From: Klebsiella quasivariicola
Lineage (GTDB): Bacteria; Pseudomonadota; Gammaproteobacteria; Enterobacterales; Enterobacteriaceae
NCBI RefSeq assembly: GCF_002269255.1
Contig: NZ_CP022823.1
Coordinates: 2,666,001 to 2,730,000, forward strand
Direction: 5' to 3'
Length of the DNA stretch: 64,000 nt
This document shows, in pieces, positions 45,375 through 54,219 of this stretch. The notes under the pieces were generated by a model, which saw only the letters and a program-made list of their open reading frames with translations, was not told the DNA's origin and made no database searches. A program made the position numbers and the translations under genes. Within the stretch, counting starts at the first letter, position 1, and each line of letters starts with the position of its first letter.

Positions 45375-46714
45375 GGTTCTGGCCCGCCTCGCTGCAGTCG
45401 CGGCTGATGGCGCTGCTGTTTCTGGCGCTGCTGCTGGCGAATACCTTAACCCTGTCGCTGCTGTTTTATGAGCGTATGAGCAGCGCCCGCAGCGTGATGC
45501 TGGGCAACCTGGCTTCCGATGTCGCCACCAGCGTGGCGATCCTCGACCGTCTGCCGGCCGCTGAGCGCCCGCAATGGCTGCCAAAGCTGGCGCGCGGCAA
45601 CTACCGCTACCAGCTGGACGCCGGCGAACGCGGCGATTACCCGGACAGCTGGCGCGCCCGGGACGCGGCCCGCTCCCTGCAGGAGGCGCTGAGCGCGCAG
45701 TATCCGGTCAGTATTGTGGCGATCCCCGGCCCGCGGCAGCATATTCAGGCCCATATTACCCTCCACGACGGCGCCCCGTTGACGCTCGATCTGTGGCCGA
45801 AGCTACCGGCCATCGCCCGCTGGCTGCCGGTGGTGCTGATCGCTCAGTTTGTCCTCCTGCTGGCCTGCGCCTGGTATGCCGTTCGTCAGGTGTTGCTGCC
45901 CATCACCCGCTTTACCCGCGCAGTGGATGCCCTTGAACCGGCCAGCGACACGGTGGGAACCATGGCCGAGCAGGGGCCGGAAGAGGTCCGCCGTGCCGCC
46001 CGCGCGTTTAACGCGATGCAGGCGCGCATCCATGATCATCTGCAGGAGCGGGCGCGGATCCTCGCCGCCATCTCCCACGATCTGCAAACCCCGATCACCC
46101 GAATGAAGCTGCGGGTGGAGATGGCCGACCAGCCGGAACTGCGCGATAAGCTGCTGCAGGATCTCGACAATATGACCCGTCTGGTGCGGGAGGGCATCGC
46201 CTTCGCCCGCACGTCGCAGCCGCTGGCGGAGGCGCGCCAGCGGCTGAACCTCGACGCCTTTCTCGACACCATCGTCTGCGATTATGCCGATGTCGGCCGG
46301 CCGGTGCGTTTTTGTCCCGAAGAGACCGCCGGGGTGGTGTGGATCCCGCCGCAGGCCCTGCGCCGGGTGATGACCAATCTTATCGATAATGGGCTGAAAT
46401 TCGGCACCACGGTCACCATAACCCTGACCCGCGACGTCGGCGGGGATGTCACCCTCCATGTGCTGGATGAGGGGCCGGGGATCCCGGAGGCCTCGCTACA
46501 GGCGGTGCTGCAGCCGTTTTATCGCCTGGAGGACTCGCGCAATCGCGACACCGGCGGCACCGGTCTGGGGCTGGCGATTGCTGCGCAGCTGGTCAGCCAG
46601 ATGAACGGCACGCTGCGTCTGGCCAACCGCCCGCAGGGCGGCCTGGACGCCAGCGTTCGCCTTGCCGCGGCGGGATTGTATCCTGCTGTATCTCCGGGGA
46701 AGAAGGATAACTAA
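45371..46714 (+). CDS. Sensor histidine kinase
   Basis: 447 aa. TM1 near residues 13-30, a periplasmic domain of about 115 residues, TM2 about 147-170 (LPVVLIAQFVLLLACAWYAV), HAMP, phospho-acceptor His in AAISHDLQTPITRMKLR (about residue 234), then ATPase boxes NLIDNGLKFG, DEGPGIPE and GTGLGLAI. Pairs with the response regulator upstream; the signal is unknown. The secreted hydrolase and DipZ genes either side are possible targets. Confidence 0.92.
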   Translation: MRFWPASLQSRLMALLFLALLLANTLTLSLLFYERMSSARSVMLGNLASDVATSVAILDRLPAAERPQWLPKLARGNYRYQLDAGERGDYPDSWRARDAARSLQEALSAQYPVSIVAIPGPRQHIQAHITLHDGAPLTLDLWPKLPAIARWLPVVLIAQFVLLLACAWYAVRQVLLPITRFTRAVDALEPASDTVGTMAEQGPEEVRRAARAFNAMQARIHDHLQERARILAAISHDLQTPITRMKLRVEMADQPELRDKLLQDLDNMTRLVREGIAFARTSQPLAEARQRLNLDAFLDTIVCDYADVGRPVRFCPEETAGVVWIPPQALRRVMTNLIDNGLKFGTTVTITLTRDVGGDVTLHVLDEGPGIPEASLQAVLQPFYRLEDSRNRDTGGTGLGLAIAAQLVSQMNGTLRLANRPQGGLDASVRLAAAGLYPAVSPGKKDN

Positions 46715-46816
46715 GCCGACAATTCTCCCGCTTTCCCGACACATTCGCCATACACGCCCTTGCTGTAATGTCGTGGCTGTCACTCTCGGCAGCGACGGCA
46801 TAATGAGGAGAAGGCG

Positions 46817-48007
46817 ATGTCGATATTCATTGCATTTTTGGGCGGAATGTTAACCCTGCTGAGCCCCTGTACGCTGCCGGTGATCCCGCTGCTGTTCGCC
46901 AGCGTCCGGGGCCGCCGGGGGCAACTGGCGATTATGCTGGCTGGAATGGCGCTGATGTTCGGCGCGGTTTCCTGGCTGGTGACGGTCGCCAGCGGCTGGG
47001 TGGTGAATCTGACCCTCGCAGGCCGCGGCCTGGCGCTGGCGTTCTTCGCCCTGGTCGGGCTGAGCCTGCTTTCGCAGCGCGTCGCGCAGCGGCTGACCTC
47101 CCCCCTGGTGGCGTTGGGGAATCAGCTTAACGACGCCAGCTCACGCCAGCGCGGCTGGATCGGTTCTCTGCTGGCCGGGCTGGCGGTGGGCCTGCTGTGG
47201 GCCCCGTGCGCCGGGCCGGTATTGGGGGCGATACTCAGCCTGGGCTTTGTTCATCCGGGCCAGGCGACCACTGGCGGGTTACTGCTGGCCTACGGCAGCG
47301 GCGGGGCGCTGATGTTATTCCTGCTGGGGTGGTGTGGTGCAGCATTGATCGCCCGACTGCGTCGCGGGCTGGCGTTCGGCGAACGGCTGCGCCGGCTGGC
47401 GGGGCTGGCGATGCTGGCCTCGGTGGCGCTGATCGCCAGCGGTGGCGACCGCTATCTGCAAAGTGCGGGAGGACTGAGCCAGGCGCTGGAGCAACGGCTG
47501 GCCGCCCGTCTGCCGCAGCCGGAGCAAAAGACCATCCTCCAGCCCATCGCTGCGCCGCAGCCCACCAGCGCGATGCCCTCCCTGGCGGGAGGCAGCGCAT
47601 GGCTCAACAGCCCGGCGTTAACCCCGGAGCGTCTGAAGGGCAAAGTGGTGCTGGTGGATTTCTGGACCCGGGAGTGTATCAACTGTCAGCATACCCTGCC
47701 TTACGTGCGCGCCTGGGCGAACAAATACCGCGCGGCGGGCCTGGTGGTGATTGGCGTTCATACCCCGGAATATCCCTGGGAGCGTTCGCTGCCTCTGCTG
47801 CGCCAGGCGGTGAAGGACTGGCGGATAACCTACCCGGTGGTGGCGGATAATGAGTACGCCATCTGGAACGCCTTCGGCAATCAGTACTGGCCGGCGCATT
47901 ACATTTTCGACGCTCGCGGACAACTGCGCTATACCGCCTTCGGCGAAGGGGATTATGCCCGCCAGGAGCAGGTGATCCAGCGACTGCTGCAGGAGAGCAA
48001 AGCCTGA
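46817..48007 (+). CDS. DipZ-like CcdA-thioredoxin fusion
   Basis: 396 aa. A CcdA-type membrane domain (residues about 1-215, six helices; reductant-transfer Cys in LLSPCTLPVIP and in WAPCAGPVLG) is joined through a Pro/Ala-rich linker to a periplasmic thioredoxin-like domain with CINC (WTRECINCQHTLPYVRAW). It moves reducing power from the cytoplasm to periplasmic partners. Mycobacterial DipZ has an extra C-terminal domain, absent here. Ribosome site (AGGAG) 6 bases before ATG. Confidence 0.87.
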   Translation: MSIFIAFLGGMLTLLSPCTLPVIPLLFASVRGRRGQLAIMLAGMALMFGAVSWLVTVASGWVVNLTLAGRGLALAFFALVGLSLLSQRVAQRLTSPLVALGNQLNDASSRQRGWIGSLLAGLAVGLLWAPCAGPVLGAILSLGFVHPGQATTGGLLLAYGSGGALMLFLLGWCGAALIARLRRGLAFGERLRRLAGLAMLASVALIASGGDRYLQSAGGLSQALEQRLAARLPQPEQKTILQPIAAPQPTSAMPSLAGGSAWLNSPALTPERLKGKVVLVDFWTRECINCQHTLPYVRAWANKYRAAGLVVIGVHTPEYPWERSLPLLRQAVKDWRITYPVVADNEYAIWNAFGNQYWPAHYIFDARGQLRYTAFGEGDYARQEQVIQRLLQESKA

Positions 48008-48057
48008 CCCGCGGCGCAGGCGTCTGGCGGACGGATCCCTCCAGCCCTTGAGCCCAA

Positions 48058-48140
48058 TGCCGGGCGGCGCTGCGCTTGCCCGGCCTACAGGAGCGCGCAG
48101 GGAGAATGTCGGCCCGGTAAGGCGCAGCCGCCACCGGGCA
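48058..48140. repeat. REP/BIME pair
   Basis: Two REP-like palindromes in inverse orientation: TGCCGGGCGGCGC...GCCCGGCCTAC (48058-48088) and GGCCCGGTAAGGCGC...CCGGGCA (48111-48140). The Klebsiella type of BIME; likely transcript 3'-end stabiliser. Confidence 0.7.
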
Positions 48141-48190
48141 TTGAAGCGGGAACGGCGCAGAGTGCCCATCGCCGGTGACTGCCGGACGGT

Positions 48191-48239
48191 TCCCTCTCCC
48201 TGCAGGGAGAGGGTTAGGGTGAGGGTGAATGGAAGTGGC
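48191..48239. repeat. Dispersed enterobacterial repeat with CCCTCTCCC hairpin
   Basis: CCCTCTCCC / GGGAGAGGG 9-bp stem with a TGCA loop (48192-48213), followed by a GGTTAGGGTGAGGGTGA tail. This unit recurs in Klebsiella and related genomes; it is often found between genes and is not coding. Confidence 0.65.
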
Positions 48240-48248
48240 GTGACACTG

Positions 48249-49130
48249 TCACCTGTCGAGCCACCCCTGCAGGGCCTCGGTCATCAGTTCGCCGAGCAGC
48301 GCCACGGCGGCGGAATGGTGCTCCTCACGCGGGGTTTGTCGCAGGCTGACGGCCAGGCTACCTGGCGCTGGCAGCAGACCTCCTGCGGTGCGCAGATTGC
48401 CGGGCATACCGATATGGGTACGTATCGTCAGGCCCAGCCCGGCCTGCACCGCCGCCCAGATGCCGCTCAGGCTGTGGCTGACAAACACCACCTGCCAGGG
48501 GATCTCCGCGGCATCGAGACAGGCGATAGCGCGGGATCGCATCAGGCACGGGCTGTCGAACATCACCAGCGGCAGCGGCTCGCCGGAGGCCAGCAGAGCG
48601 CGAATATCCAGGTCAGGATGCGCAATCCACGCCAGCGGGCAGAGGCCCAGCCCGGGACCCTGATCTTCGGTTTGCCACAGCAGCGCCAGATCCAGCGCCT
48701 CTTCCGCCAGCGCCTGACGCAGCGGACCATTGCGATCCACCCTGGCAACTATCCGCACCTGCGGATGGTGGCGAGTAAACTGCCCGAGGATCCCCGGCAT
48801 CAGCGACTCACCGAAATCTTCCTGCATGCCCAGATGAATCTCGCCGGTGAGCCGCTCGCCCTGCAGCGCACGCAGGGTTTCATCGTTGAGCGCCAGCAGG
48901 CGTCTGGCGTAGCTCATCAGCTTTTCGCCTTCAGCCGTCAGCGCAAGATGTCGGCCTTGCTTAACCACCAGCGCCGCACCGCACTGGCTCTCCAGCTTTT
49001 TAAGCTGGGCGCTGACCGCGGAGGTGGAACGCGACAGGCGCAGCGCTGCCTGGGCGAAGCTACCGCACTCTATGCCGGTCACAAAGCTGCGCAGAGCGTC
49101 GAGATCCAGCCCTGGTAAGCGTTTCTCCAT
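48249..49130 (-). CDS. LysR-family transcriptional regulator
   Basis: 293 aa. HTH from residue about 8 (LDALRSFVTGIECGSFAQAA, then SRSTSAVSAQLKKLESQCG), and a substrate domain. Three consecutive ATGs start the frame; the third is best spaced from AAGGA. Adjacent to the dat-ddc genes, but its promoter side faces away from them and its own target cannot be read. A minus-strand terminator lies between this gene and ddc. Confidence 0.85.
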   Translation of the reverse strand: MEKRLPGLDLDALRSFVTGIECGSFAQAALRLSRSTSAVSAQLKKLESQCGAALVVKQGRHLALTAEGEKLMSYARRLLALNDETLRALQGERLTGEIHLGMQEDFGESLMPGILGQFTRHHPQVRIVARVDRNGPLRQALAEEALDLALLWQTEDQGPGLGLCPLAWIAHPDLDIRALLASGEPLPLVMFDSPCLMRSRAIACLDAAEIPWQVVFVSHSLSGIWAAVQAGLGLTIRTHIGMPGNLRTAGGLLPAPGSLAVSLRQTPREEHHSAAVALLGELMTEALQGWLDR

Positions 49131-49253
49131 CATCATCCTTATTTTCAGGATATTTATCCTGAACATTGTTATTTTCGGGATAGTACTGTGGCATCGCGAG
49201 AGGCAGGGGTCAACGGGCCTTGCGAAGTGAGCGTCTGTGGCGCGAAAAGTAAT

Positions 49254-49281
49254 AAAAAAAGCCGATAAGGATATTATCGGC
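49254..49281 (-). terminator. Strong terminator of the dat-ddc transcript
   Basis: 8-bp stem GCCGATAA / TTATCGGC (49261-49281) with a GGATA loop; on the minus strand it is followed by seven T. It lies 54 bases past the ddc stop. Confidence 0.8.
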
Positions 49282-49335
49282 TTGTTGCAGGCATAGCTGG
49301 CAGCAGGGCGGCAGGCGCCGCCTCGCTAAGGCAGA

Positions 49336-50808
49336 TTATTGCGCCAGCAGCTCCTGAGCGGTGCGATCCACCAGGTTCAGCAGAACCTTCACGTCATCCA
49401 GGGTTACCACTGGGTTCAGCAGGGTCAGCTTCAGGCAGGTGACACCGTTGTGCTCGGTCACGCCAACGTTAGCGCGACCGGACGCCAGCAGGGCGTCGCC
49501 AACGCGCTGGTTGAGCAGGGCGATAGCCGCCGCGTCGCTCCCGGCCATCTGTGCCGGACGGGAACGGAACAGCACGCTCGCCAGCTGCGGCTGCATGACC
49601 AGCTCCAGCATCGGCTGCGACTTCACGTACTCCGCCACGTTTTTCGCCATCGTGACGCCGTGGTCGATGATCGCCGCATACTGTTTCTGGCCCAGCGCTT
49701 CGAGGCCCATCCACAGCTTCAGCGCATCGAAGCGGCGGGTGGTCTGCAGCGACTTAGACACCAGGTTCGGTACGCCATGCTCTTCATCGAACTCGGAGTT
49801 GAGATAGGCCGCCTGATAACGCATCAGCTCGTAATGGCGCGCGTCCTTCAGCAGGAAGGCGCCGCAGCTGATGGTCTGGAAGAACTGCTTGTGGAAGTCC
49901 AGGGTAACGGAATCCACCAGCTCCAGACCGTCAAGGTAGTCGCGATACTGCTCAGACAGCAGCAGGGCGCCGCCCCAGGCTGCGTCAACGTGCAGCCAGA
50001 TCTGATGTTCCGCAGCGATACCGGCGATGTCGCGCAGCGGGTCGATAGCCCCCGCGTCGGTGGTCCCGGCGGTGGCGACGATCGCCATGATCTGCTCGCC
50101 GTTAGCCTGCGCTTGCGCAATCTTCGCTTTCAGATCGGTCACGTCCATCCGCGCGAATTCGTCGGTTTTCACCAGCGTTACCGAGCGGTAGCCGAGGCCC
50201 ATCAGCGCCATGTTCTTCTGCACCGAGAAGTGGGCGTTTTCCGAGCACAACACTTTGTACTTGCGGATATCTCCCGGCAGCCCATCCTGCTGGATGGAGT
50301 GTCCCTGACGGGCGAAGAAGGCGTCGCGCGCCAGCATCAGGCCCATCAGGTTGCTCTGGGTGCCGCCGCTGGTGAAGACGCCGGCGTCGCCAGCCGGATA
50401 ACCGACCCGGGCGCGCAGCCATTCGATCAGCTTCATCTCAATGATGGTTGCCGACGGGCTCTGGTCCCAGGAGTCCATGCTCTGGTTGGTGGCGTTGATC
50501 AACACTTCCGCCGCCTGGCTAATCACCAGGCTCGGACAGTGCAGGTGCGCCACGCACTGCGGGTGATGCACCGACAGGCTGTCTTTCAGGAAGTACTCAA
50601 TCGCACGGTCAATCGCCGCCTGGTTACCCAGACCCTGTTCGTTAAATTCAAGGGAGATACGTTCACGCAGTTCGTCAACGCTTTTCCCCTGATACATCTC
50701 AGGTTGCTTCAGCCACTGCACAACGGCCTGACTGGTCTGGTCGATAACCTGCTGATAGGCCTCAATGCTCTGCGCCGAACCAGCAAGAATCGGATTCAAT
50801 GTGGACAT
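49336..50808 (-). CDS. ddc: L-2,4-diaminobutyrate decarboxylase
   Basis: 490 aa. PLP-dependent group II decarboxylase: VDAAWGGALLLSEQYRDYL holds the PLP Asp, and the Schiff-base Lys is in SVTLDFHKQFFQTISCG (about residue 297). With Dat it converts aspartate semialdehyde through diaminobutyrate to 1,3-diaminopropane. The start MSTLNPILAGS is chosen for family length; a GTG nine bases upstream lies closer to GGAG and is possible. Cotranscribed with the aminotransferase (18 bases apart). Confidence 0.92.
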   Translation of the reverse strand: MSTLNPILAGSAQSIEAYQQVIDQTSQAVVQWLKQPEMYQGKSVDELRERISLEFNEQGLGNQAAIDRAIEYFLKDSLSVHHPQCVAHLHCPSLVISQAAEVLINATNQSMDSWDQSPSATIIEMKLIEWLRARVGYPAGDAGVFTSGGTQSNLMGLMLARDAFFARQGHSIQQDGLPGDIRKYKVLCSENAHFSVQKNMALMGLGYRSVTLVKTDEFARMDVTDLKAKIAQAQANGEQIMAIVATAGTTDAGAIDPLRDIAGIAAEHQIWLHVDAAWGGALLLSEQYRDYLDGLELVDSVTLDFHKQFFQTISCGAFLLKDARHYELMRYQAAYLNSEFDEEHGVPNLVSKSLQTTRRFDALKLWMGLEALGQKQYAAIIDHGVTMAKNVAEYVKSQPMLELVMQPQLASVLFRSRPAQMAGSDAAAIALLNQRVGDALLASGRANVGVTEHNGVTCLKLTLLNPVVTLDDVKVLLNLVDRTAQELLAQ

Positions 50809-50826
50809 GGTGGTCACTTACTCCAC

Positions 50827-52209
50827 TCAGACCGGTTTTACGCCGGCGGCCAGCAGGGCCTGTTCAAATTTGTCGAGGAACACGTCCAGTTCCGCGTTGC
50901 TGATCAGCAGGGACGGCAGCAGGCGCAGCACGCAGCCGTGACGACCACCGCGCTCAAGGATCAGGCCAGCTTCGAAGCATTTCTTCTGCAGCAGGGCAGA
51001 AAGTTCGCCATCAGCCGGGTAGCAGCCCATGTGATCCTGCGCTTCGTTCGGCTTGACGATTTCGATACCGATCATCAGACCAAGACCGCGAACGTGGCCA
51101 ATCACCGGGTAGCGCTTCTGTAGCTCAGCCAGTTTGCCTTTCAGCCACTCGCCCTGGGAGGCGACTTTGTCGGCGATCTTGTTGTCGCGCAGGTGACGCA
51201 GGGTGGTCAGGCCGGTAGCCATCGCCAGCTGGTTGCCGCGGAAGGTGCCGGTGTGGTGACCCGGTTCCCAGGCGTCGAACTGCTTTTTAATGCCCAGCAC
51301 GGCCATCGGCAGACCGCCGCCAACCGCTTTCGACATCACGATGATGTCCGGCTGGATCCCGGCGTGTTCGAAGGCGAAGAATTTACCGGTACGGGCAAAG
51401 CCGGCCTGCACTTCATCGACGATCAGCAGAATGCCATGCTCTTCGGTCACTTTGCGGATGCGCTGCAGCCACTCAACCGGCGCCGGGTTCACGCCGCCTT
51501 CACCCTGAACGGCTTCAAGGATCACCGCCGCCGGTTTACGCACGCCGCTTTCCACGTCGTTGATCAGGTTTTCGAAGTAGTAGGTCAGGGCTTTCACGCC
51601 GGCTTCGCCGCCGATGCCCAGCGGGCAGCGGTACAGGTGCGGGTAAGGCATGAACTGGACTTCCGGCATCATGCCGTTAACCGCCGCTTTCGGCGACAGG
51701 TTGCCAGTCACGGACAGCGCGCCATGGGTCATCCCGTGATAGCCGCCGGAGAAGCTGATCACCGCCGTACGGCCAGTGTATTTTTTTGCCAGTTTCAGCG
51801 CGGCTTCCACGGCGTCAGCGCCGGAAGGACCGGTGAACTGCAGGCAATACTCTTTCCCTTCGCCCGGCAGGCAAGAGAGCAGGTATTCGGAGAAACGATC
51901 TTTTAACGGGGTAGTCAGATCGAGGGTATGTAACGGCAAGCCGCTGGTAATGACACTTTGGATGCTCTGCAATACATCAGGGTGGTTGTGGCCCAGAGCG
52001 AGAGTACCGGCGCCCGCGAGGCAGTCGAGGTACTGTTTGTTATCCGCATCCGTCAGCCACACGCCTTCAGCTTTAGTGATAGCCAGCGGTAACTTACGCG
52101 GGTAACTCCTGACATTCGATTCGAATTCGGCCTGACGGGCCAAAAAGGTTTCGTTGTTTGCGTCTAATAAATCGGCACGTAAAGTATCAATACGGACTTT
52201 ATCCGTCAT
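50827..52209 (-). CDS. dat: Diaminobutyrate--2-oxoglutarate aminotransferase
   Basis: 460 aa. Class III PLP aminotransferase: FTGPSGADAVEAALKLAKKY, FSGGYHGMTHGALSVTG, VQGEGGVNP, LLIVDEVQAGFARTGKFFAF (PLP Asp) and the Schiff-base Lys in IIVMSKAVGGGLP. It makes L-2,4-diaminobutyrate from aspartate semialdehyde and glutamate. Two adjacent ATGs follow GGGAG; I took the second for spacing. First gene of the operon with ddc. Confidence 0.93.
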   Translation of the reverse strand: MTDKVRIDTLRADLLDANNETFLARQAEFESNVRSYPRKLPLAITKAEGVWLTDADNKQYLDCLAGAGTLALGHNHPDVLQSIQSVITSGLPLHTLDLTTPLKDRFSEYLLSCLPGEGKEYCLQFTGPSGADAVEAALKLAKKYTGRTAVISFSGGYHGMTHGALSVTGNLSPKAAVNGMMPEVQFMPYPHLYRCPLGIGGEAGVKALTYYFENLINDVESGVRKPAAVILEAVQGEGGVNPAPVEWLQRIRKVTEEHGILLIVDEVQAGFARTGKFFAFEHAGIQPDIIVMSKAVGGGLPMAVLGIKKQFDAWEPGHHTGTFRGNQLAMATGLTTLRHLRDNKIADKVASQGEWLKGKLAELQKRYPVIGHVRGLGLMIGIEIVKPNEAQDHMGCYPADGELSALLQKKCFEAGLILERGGRHGCVLRLLPSLLISNAELDVFLDKFEQALLAAGVKPV

Positions 52210-52482
52210 CATATCACTCCCACAACCAGCATTGCGGTTGAATGCTGGTTGAATAATTGGTCTAAGGAATTGAATTGGCATTCATAAAGCGCGCACAATA
52301 TATGGCTTTTTAAATCCGCATTCAACGTTTTATTGATTACGTTATTTTGACGTTATTCTTATGGGGGTAAAAATTAACGTAACTCACTGAATTATAATAG
52401 AACACTTCCGCGTCATGATAACCCTTAAAAGTGTAATTATTAGTGAGAAAGTCTCTATATTTTTATTGCCGTTGGGTTAACG
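52210..52482 (-). promoter_or_regulatory. Promoter region of dat-ddc
   Basis: AT-rich leader. On the minus strand TATAAT (plus 52391-52396) is the best -10; the -35 position carries only a weak match. The leader would be about 180 bases, long for a simple promoter. No riboswitch recognised. Confidence 0.4.
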
Positions 52483-52507
52483 CGCTGACGGAATGCGTTC
52501 CGTCAGC
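52483..52507. terminator. Hairpin after the thi operon
   Basis: CGCTGACGGAA / TTCCGTCAGCG perfect 11-bp stem with a 4-base loop, 11 bases past the stop of the binding-protein gene. No U-run, so it may stabilise the 3' end. Confidence 0.55.
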
Positions 52508-52518
52508 GATAGCAAGTC

Positions 52519-53454
52519 TCAATGCAGTTCCACCGCATAATTTGTTAAAGGTGTAACTTTTTTCACCAACTTATTGTTATATAAAAACTGTTCGTAAGCG
52601 TCGTAGCGCGCTTTATCCAGCGCCGCCGGAGCGGTGGCGAACAGCGGCACGGTTTGCAGCCACGCCTGGTGGTTAAGCTCGGTCTTCAGCTCCGGGTGGG
52701 CGGCGGCAAACGCCTCCCAGCTTTCCTGCGGATGGGCGCGCAGATAGCTCACCCCGGCCTGCAGGGCAGTGAGGAATTTACGGATCTTCGCCTCATGGAT
52801 AGCGTCGCGATTCGCGACAATCACCAGTTCGTCATAGGCCGGCACGCCGTAATCTTCGACGTTCATCACTACCGGCGTTTTGCCCTGCAGCTTCAGCTCC
52901 TGCGCTTCTATATTACGGTAGCCGCCAATGACCGCATCCACCTGGCCCGCCAGCAGGGCGCTGGTCAGCTGGAAATTGACGTTAACCAGTTTGATACTGG
53001 CCGGATCGATACCGGCATGTTGCGCCATGGTCGCCAGGGTGGCCTGCTCAATGCCGCTGACCGAGTAGCCCACTTTTTTGCCTTGCAGATCTGCCGGGGT
53101 TTTGATCTGCTTATTGAGAGCGATCACCGTGTTCAGCGGCGAGTTGATCAGCGTGCCCACACGCACCAGCGGTAACCCTTCGTCGGCGAAGAAGTGGACC
53201 TGTGGCTGGTAGGTAATAGCCAGGTCCGCCTGGCGGGCGGCCACCAGGCGCGGAGGCAGCGCCGGGTCTGAAGGGGGAACAATCTTGACGTCCAGCCCCT
53301 GGGCCTTAAAGGCGCCGATCTGCTCGGCCACCATAATCGGCGCATGGTCGGGGTTAATGTACCAGTCCAGCACCAGCGTCAGCGGTTCATTGGCCAGCAC
53401 GTGAGCGCTGAACAGGGCCGTCAGGGTTGCCCCGGCGAAAAGCGACTTTTTCAT
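52519..53454 (-). CDS. thiY: Pyrimidine (HMP-precursor) ABC transporter binding protein, ThiY-like
   Basis: 311 aa with signal peptide (MKKSLFAGATLTALFSAHVLA). NMT1/THI5-like binding fold: LTLVLDWYINPDHAPIMVAE, LAITYQPQVHF, GYSVSGIEQATL. This family binds formyl-aminopyrimidine or HMP-type thiamine precursors. It is the last gene of the TPP-controlled operon, 24 bases after the permease, which is unusual since binding proteins are often first. Confidence 0.88.
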   Translation of the reverse strand: MKKSLFAGATLTALFSAHVLANEPLTLVLDWYINPDHAPIMVAEQIGAFKAQGLDVKIVPPSDPALPPRLVAARQADLAITYQPQVHFFADEGLPLVRVGTLINSPLNTVIALNKQIKTPADLQGKKVGYSVSGIEQATLATMAQHAGIDPASIKLVNVNFQLTSALLAGQVDAVIGGYRNIEAQELKLQGKTPVVMNVEDYGVPAYDELVIVANRDAIHEAKIRKFLTALQAGVSYLRAHPQESWEAFAAAHPELKTELNHQAWLQTVPLFATAPAALDKARYDAYEQFLYNNKLVKKVTPLTNYAVELH

Positions 53455-53478
53455 CTGTTTTCCTTTATTACTTCATTT

Positions 53479-54219
53479 TTATTCCGGCGACCAGTCGATC
53501 AGCCGGTGCAGCAGGGTGTCCACCGCCAGCCATAGCAGAATGGTCAGCAGCACTAAAATAAACAGCGCGGCAAAGCAGACATCGGTTTGCAGCCGGGCGT
53601 TGGCATTGAGCATCACGTAGCCCAGCCCTTCGGCAGAGCCGACCCATTCGCCGATAATCGCGCCGATGGGCGCCACCGCCGCCGCCATGCGCAGGCCGGA
53701 GCCCAGCGCTGGCAGGGCGGCCATCAGCCGGACATGGCGCAGCTGAGCGCCGAAGGAAGCGTTCATGCTGCGCGCCAGATCGAGATACTCGTGGTTGACC
53801 CGCCGCAGGCCGTCAAAGAAAGCGGAAGTCACCGGAAAGAAAATTACCAGCACCGCCATCGCCACTTTGGCGCTCATACCAAACCCCAGCCACAGCACCA
53901 GCAGCGGGGCGAGGGCAAAGACCGGGATCGCCTGACTGGTGAGCACCAGCGGCATCAGCCAGCGCTGCAGGCGCGGAGAGAGGATCATGCCCAGCGCCAG
54001 CGTGACGCCGAGCGCAACCCCCAACACCAGTCCGCACAGGATCTCACTGAGGGTGATAAGCGTGTGCCAGCCAAGATAGGCGCGATTAACCCAAAGCGCC
54101 TCGGCGACTGCCGTCGGGGAGGGTAAAAGAAAGTGAGGGATGCCGCTGCGGCTGGCCAGCCCCCAGAGGATCATCAGCCCGCAGAACACCATGCCCCCGC
54201 GCCAGAGACGTCCGTTCAT
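53479..54219 (-). CDS. thiX: Pyrimidine ABC transporter permease, ThiX-like
   Basis: 246 aa, six transmembrane segments (BPD_transp_1). The EAA-like loop is in VNHEYLDLARSMNASFGAQL, ending IGAIIGEWVGSAEGLGYVM as in SsuC/TauC-type permeases. The start overlaps the ATPase stop by 4 bases. TPP-controlled operon. Confidence 0.88.
   Translation of the reverse strand: MNGRLWRGGMVFCGLMILWGLASRSGIPHFLLPSPTAVAEALWVNRAYLGWHTLITLSEILCGLVLGVALGVTLALGMILSPRLQRWLMPLVLTSQAIPVFALAPLLVLWLGFGMSAKVAMAVLVIFFPVTSAFFDGLRRVNHEYLDLARSMNASFGAQLRHVRLMAALPALGSGLRMAAAVAPIGAIIGEWVGSAEGLGYVMLNANARLQTDVCFAALFILVLLTILLWLAVDTLLHRLIDWSPE

Noticed and set aside
48191..48239. CCCTCTCCC hairpin considered as a terminator or CRISPR-like repeat
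   Set aside because: A single unit of a dispersed repeat with no U-run and no spaced copies.
49339..51123. 594-aa plus-strand open frame across ddc and dat
   Set aside because: It lies exactly opposite two well-recognised enzymes and has no family features; long antisense frames are common in GC-rich genes.
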